Shown in pieces: positions 6,299 to 8,945 of a stretch of 8,945 bases of DNA. Under the pieces are notes generated by a model. The model ran no database searches. It saw only the letters and a list, made by a program, of their open reading frames with translations, and was not told the origin of the DNA. The first letter of the stretch is position 1, and every line of letters starts with the position of its first letter. The DNA comes from Flavobacteriaceae bacterium (lineage in GTDB: Bacteria > Bacteroidota > Bacteroidia > Flavobacteriales > Flavobacteriaceae), in NCBI GenBank assembly GCA_030613745.1, contig JAUWLK010000102.1:1-8945 (forward strand), written 5' to 3'. Made by a program: the position numbers and the translations under genes.

Positions 6299-7336
6299 AT
6301 GATCCATATAAGTAAATTCCTATCCGTATTTCTAATCTTCTTTGTTTTACTTACAAGCTGTAAACAAGAGAAAATAAAAGAAAATAAAAGTACAATTACC
6401 GAAACTAAAAAAAAAGACCCATTACCTTCTTGGAATGACACTTCAACAAAAAAAGAGATTATTGCATATGTAGATATGATTACTGATAAAAATCATCCAA
6501 ATTTTATTCCTGTAAAAGATCGTATCTCTGTATTTGATAATGATGGTAATTTATGGAGTGAACAACCTGCTTATTTTCAATTATTTTTTGCTATTGACAG
6601 AGTAAAAGCAATGGCTAAAAATCATCCGAAATGGAAAGACAAAGAACCTTTTAAATCTGTGTTAGAAAATGATATGGAATCTTTGGCAAAACAAGGAGAA
6701 GATGGTTTGATTAAATTAGTAATGGCTACACATAGCGGTAATACTACCGAAGAATTTGATACAGATGTAAAAGAATGGATAGCGACAGCAAAACACCCTA
6801 CAAAAAATGTTACATATGATAAGTTGGTTTATCAACCTATGTTAGAGTTACTTCAATATTTAAGAGCGAATGATTTTAAAACTTATGTGGTTTCCGGTGG
6901 TGGAGTTGATTTTATGCGTGCATTTGTAACTGAAATTTACGGTATTCCGGAAGAACAAATTCTGGGGAGCAGAATAAAAACCAAGTTTGAATACAATGAT
7001 GGCAACGCCAAAATTGTACGATTACCTGCATTAGATTTTATTGATGATAAAGAAGGTAAACCTTTAAATATCCAAAAGATCATAGGTAAAAAGCCAATTT
7101 TTTCATCTGGTAATTCTGATGGAGATCTGGCAATGATGCAGTGGACAGCTTCCAACAAATATAAAAGTTTTATGCTGTATGTACATCACACAGATGCTGA
7201 ACGCGAATGGGCCTATGATAAAGATTCACATATTGGCAGATTAGACAAAGGTTTGATCCAGGCTAAAAAAGATGGCTGGACAGTTATTGATATGAAAAAT
7301 GATTGGAAAGTGATTTATCCTTTTGAATTAAATTAA
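6299..7336 (+). CDS. Exported HAD-superfamily hydrolase lipoprotein (phosphatase-like)
   Basis: This 345-residue protein has a lipoprotein signal ending LLTSC (Cys21), followed by a Lys/Glu-rich linker to about residue 40, so it is membrane-anchored outside the cytoplasm. The HAD fold carries motif I at D80-N-D82-G-N (nucleophile Asp80, acid/base Asp82), motif II Ser199 in VVSGGG, a Lys around 258-265 suited to motif III, and motif IV GNSDGD (271-276). Such enzymes hydrolyse phosphate esters through an aspartyl-phosphate. The overall pattern resembles SerB-like 'FDNDGTLW' HAD proteins often found beside sulfatases, although that link is from memory. Motif I has Asn84 where Thr or Val is usual. 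It lies directly downstream of the sulfatase with a strong terminator between them. The substrate is unknown. Confidence 0.88.
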   Translation: MIHISKFLSVFLIFFVLLTSCKQEKIKENKSTITETKKKDPLPSWNDTSTKKEIIAYVDMITDKNHPNFIPVKDRISVFDNDGNLWSEQPAYFQLFFAIDRVKAMAKNHPKWKDKEPFKSVLENDMESLAKQGEDGLIKLVMATHSGNTTEEFDTDVKEWIATAKHPTKNVTYDKLVYQPMLELLQYLRANDFKTYVVSGGGVDFMRAFVTEIYGIPEEQILGSRIKTKFEYNDGNAKIVRLPALDFIDDKEGKPLNIQKIIGKKPIFSSGNSDGDLAMMQWTASNKYKSFMLYVHHTDAEREWAYDKDSHIGRLDKGLIQAKKDGWTVIDMKNDWKVIYPFELN

Positions 7337-7405
7337 ATTAATTATTTTATCTATTTATTAATAATTTTAATTTAAGAAATGATTTTACAACAAATTCTAA
7401 TACCT

Positions 7406-7542
7406 ATGAAAATAATAAATAATTTTTCCTTCTTTTAAATCTGGGTATCCTTCTTTCTTGTGGTAGCACACAACAAACTAACAATAAAAACCCACATGCT
7501 GCAGCACATATAAAAATGCACGAAGATCATATAAAAAGGTAA
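7406..7542 (+). pseudogene. Small His-rich lipoprotein gene broken by a one-base frameshift
   Basis: The ATG at 7406 opens MKIINNF... but meets TAA at 7436-7438. The next frame is open from 7423 and reads on through a hydrophobic core and a textbook lipobox, LLSC (Cys at 7459-7461), to TAA at 7540-7542. Adding one T to the five-T run at 7423-7427 joins the two parts into a 45-residue lipoprotein (MKIINNFFLLLNLGILLSC, then a short polar tail). The tail has four histidines spaced H-x3-H-x3-H-x2-H (residues 31, 35, 39 and 42), which could lie on one face of a helix and bind metal; that part is inference. Without the repair the lipobox frame has no start codon. A sequencing or assembly error, true decay, or slippage on the T run are all possible. 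It lies between the HAD gene and the convergent cytochrome gene. Confidence 0.5.
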
Positions 7543-7561
7543 TGTCACTAAAACATATTGA

Positions 7562-8945
7562 TTAATTGTTACTATTTCGTTGATTAGCTCTTAACTCTTC
7601 CATAATCATTTGACCTGATTTAAACTTCCCTTGGTCTCTGTAAATAAGAGCCCATAAATATTTATAATCTTGATTTTCAGGTTCAATTTTTAAGGCATTT
7701 TTAATATATTTTTCCGCCAGTTTTAAATTTTTTTTATCCTGATAATAGTAGGTAGCCAAATTATACATTGATCGGGTATTACTTGGGTTTAACTTTATCG
7801 ATTTTTTCAGATCAGCAACAGCTTTATCATTCTCTTTCAATTCAAAATTCAATAAAGCCCTCAAATAATAAGGTCTGCCTGAGTCTGGCTCTAATTTCAT
7901 CCAAATCTCTATGGTTTGCATAGCGTTATCATTTTCTCCATGGATACTATAAGCTGTAGCCAAATTAGAATAAACAGGAAATAACAAACTATCTTTTTGC
8001 AATGCCATTTTATAATGCTTTATAGCAGTATTTACATCGTTATTCTGTAAAAAGTAGTCACCCAATTGCATTCTTCCGGTTGAAAAATCAGCATTACTAT
8101 ACATCATGGTTTCCAATTCGCTTCTTGATTTAATTAAATTTGCTTTTTCAATGTCATTTAAGTTATTTTCATCAAAACCAATGGCGAGTTGTGCTGCTCC
8201 AATTCTGACTAATTTCGTAGTATCATTCACGTGTTTTAAAACAATGGACATCCTGTCTTGCATAGGAAGAGCCCTGAATTTCATTAAAGCATGATACCTT
8301 ACCAATGCGGAGGAATCCTTTAAAGAAATAAGTAAAGCACCAAACTGTTCATTACTTGTAAAATTCAAATTATTAATTACAGTTGCTCTTACAATTGCAG
8401 GATATTTAAGATCATTAATAAAGTTATCCAGTTTTTTATGCTGTTCATCATTTAAATCATTTTGTGAACTCAAAATTAAAGCATCAGAATAGTGATCTCT
8501 CCTTTTTGGTCCGTACCATTTTTTGATCCAGTTTGCTGCCCATTGATTGCTTTCCTTTTCATGGCAACCTTTACAAGCATTTGGAGTGTTGTATTTAACA
8601 CTTTGATCCGGACGGGGAATTCTAAAACTATGATCTCTTCTAAAATCATTTCCCATATAATTTTTTCCAGTCATATGACAATTGATACACTGACTTGCCT
8701 CTGTGTTTTCTTCATGAAAATGATGTTTTTTTGTATCGTAAGTTGTATTTACATGGCATTGTGCACACAAGGTATTTCCGTCAAATTTTAACTGCATCGA
8801 ATGCATGTCATGGCAATCACTGCATTTTACTTTGTTGGCATACATCATACTTTGTAAAAATGAACCAAAAACATAATCTTCATCATCTATCTGACCATCA
8901 GCATGATAATAATTAGTGTTAACAGTTTGAATCATATATTGATCT
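7562..8945 (-). CDS. Multiheme cytochrome c with HEAT-like and TPR repeats (C-terminal part, cut by window edge)
   Basis: The frame stays open to the right edge. The Met at 8935 is preceded in frame by Asp-Gln-Tyr, so it is internal and the true start lies outside. Numbering from that Met, four haem-binding CxxCH motifs are visible: C38-SDC-H42, C57-AQC-H61, C83-INC-H87 and C121-KGC-H125. Spare histidines (11, 45, 71, 72, 74, 102) could be axial ligands. Residues about 195-262 look like HEAT-type helical repeats, and about 282-450 hold four to five TPR repeats. This resembles a known class of large periplasmic proteins with a doubled-CxxCH cytochrome domain and C-terminal TPRs. Haem attachment requires export, so a signal peptide is expected upstream. 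It should carry electrons or present haems to partners bound by the TPRs, with an unknown donor and acceptor. No terminator is evident after its stop. Confidence 0.88.
   Translation of the reverse strand, partial: DQYMIQTVNTNYYHADGQIDDEDYVFGSFLQSMMYANKVKCSDCHDMHSMQLKFDGNTLCAQCHVNTTYDTKKHHFHEENTEASQCINCHMTGKNYMGNDFRRDHSFRIPRPDQSVKYNTPNACKGCHEKESNQWAANWIKKWYGPKRRDHYSDALILSSQNDLNDEQHKKLDNFINDLKYPAIVRATVINNLNFTSNEQFGALLISLKDSSALVRYHALMKFRALPMQDRMSIVLKHVNDTTKLVRIGAAQLAIGFDENNLNDIEKANLIKSRSELETMMYSNADFSTGRMQLGDYFLQNNDVNTAIKHYKMALQKDSLLFPVYSNLATAYSIHGENDNAMQTIEIWMKLEPDSGRPYYLRALLNFELKENDKAVADLKKSIKLNPSNTRSMYNLATYYYQDKKNLKLAEKYIKNALKIEPENQDYKYLWALIYRDQGKFKSGQMIMEELRANQRNSNN

Noticed and set aside
7335..7373. 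Long A-T-only inverted repeat just after the HAD gene stop (AAATTAATTATT with a 14-base partner) as a terminator
   Set aside because: The stem has no G-C pair, a two-base bulge and no T run after it, so chance pairing in AT-rich sequence is as likely.
8933..8935. Met codon taken as the start of the cytochrome gene
   Set aside because: The frame continues upstream without a stop to the window edge, and there is no signal peptide after this Met although haem attachment requires export.
1..8945. CRISPR array, tRNA, rRNA, transposase or phage genes
   Set aside because: No evenly spaced direct repeats, cloverleaf-like sequence, conserved rRNA segment or recombinase motif was seen on either strand.

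Overview
The window is AT-rich throughout and its genes look like a member of the Bacteroidota, most likely a marine-type Flavobacteriia. The evidence is lipoproteins with a short 'LSC'-type lipobox, A-rich rather than Shine-Dalgarno leaders before start codons, a promoter of the Bacteroidota type (TTTG, 19 bp, TAnnTTTG), and gene families typical of that group. The species cannot be named from the sequence.

Left part, minus strand (1-3343). The first 33 codons of a lipoprotein gene run off the left edge. Next comes a 578-base gap (100-677) holding a MITE-like or structured inverted-repeat element (491-600, 16-bp terminal repeats, flanked by TTATA) and a two-way terminator hairpin (613-652). 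A two-gene operon follows: a [2Fe-2S] subunit and a Tat-exported molybdopterin subunit of the xanthine dehydrogenase superfamily, in the IorAB-like two-subunit form without a FAD subunit. Together they should make a periplasmic molybdenum hydroxylase or aldehyde oxidoreductase.

Middle part, plus strand (3358-7336). A divergent promoter drives a secreted helical protein resembling the Spy/CpxP-like family, which ends at a strong hairpin terminator. A small outer-membrane beta-barrel protein follows, then a secreted type I sulfatase with a CTAGR active site. After a perfect 17-bp terminator hairpin comes a lipoprotein phosphatase-like HAD hydrolase. The sulfatase and HAD protein probably work on the same exported substrate, but that substrate cannot be read from the sequence.

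Right part. The gap 7337-7561 contains a small His-rich lipoprotein gene broken by a one-base frameshift in a T run. On the minus strand, running off the right edge, is the C-terminal part of a multiheme c-type cytochrome with HEAT-like and TPR repeats. I see no rRNA, tRNA, CRISPR array, transposase or obvious defence system. The best candidates for something undescribed are the element at 491-600, the frameshifted lipoprotein, and the sulfatase-terminator-HAD arrangement.
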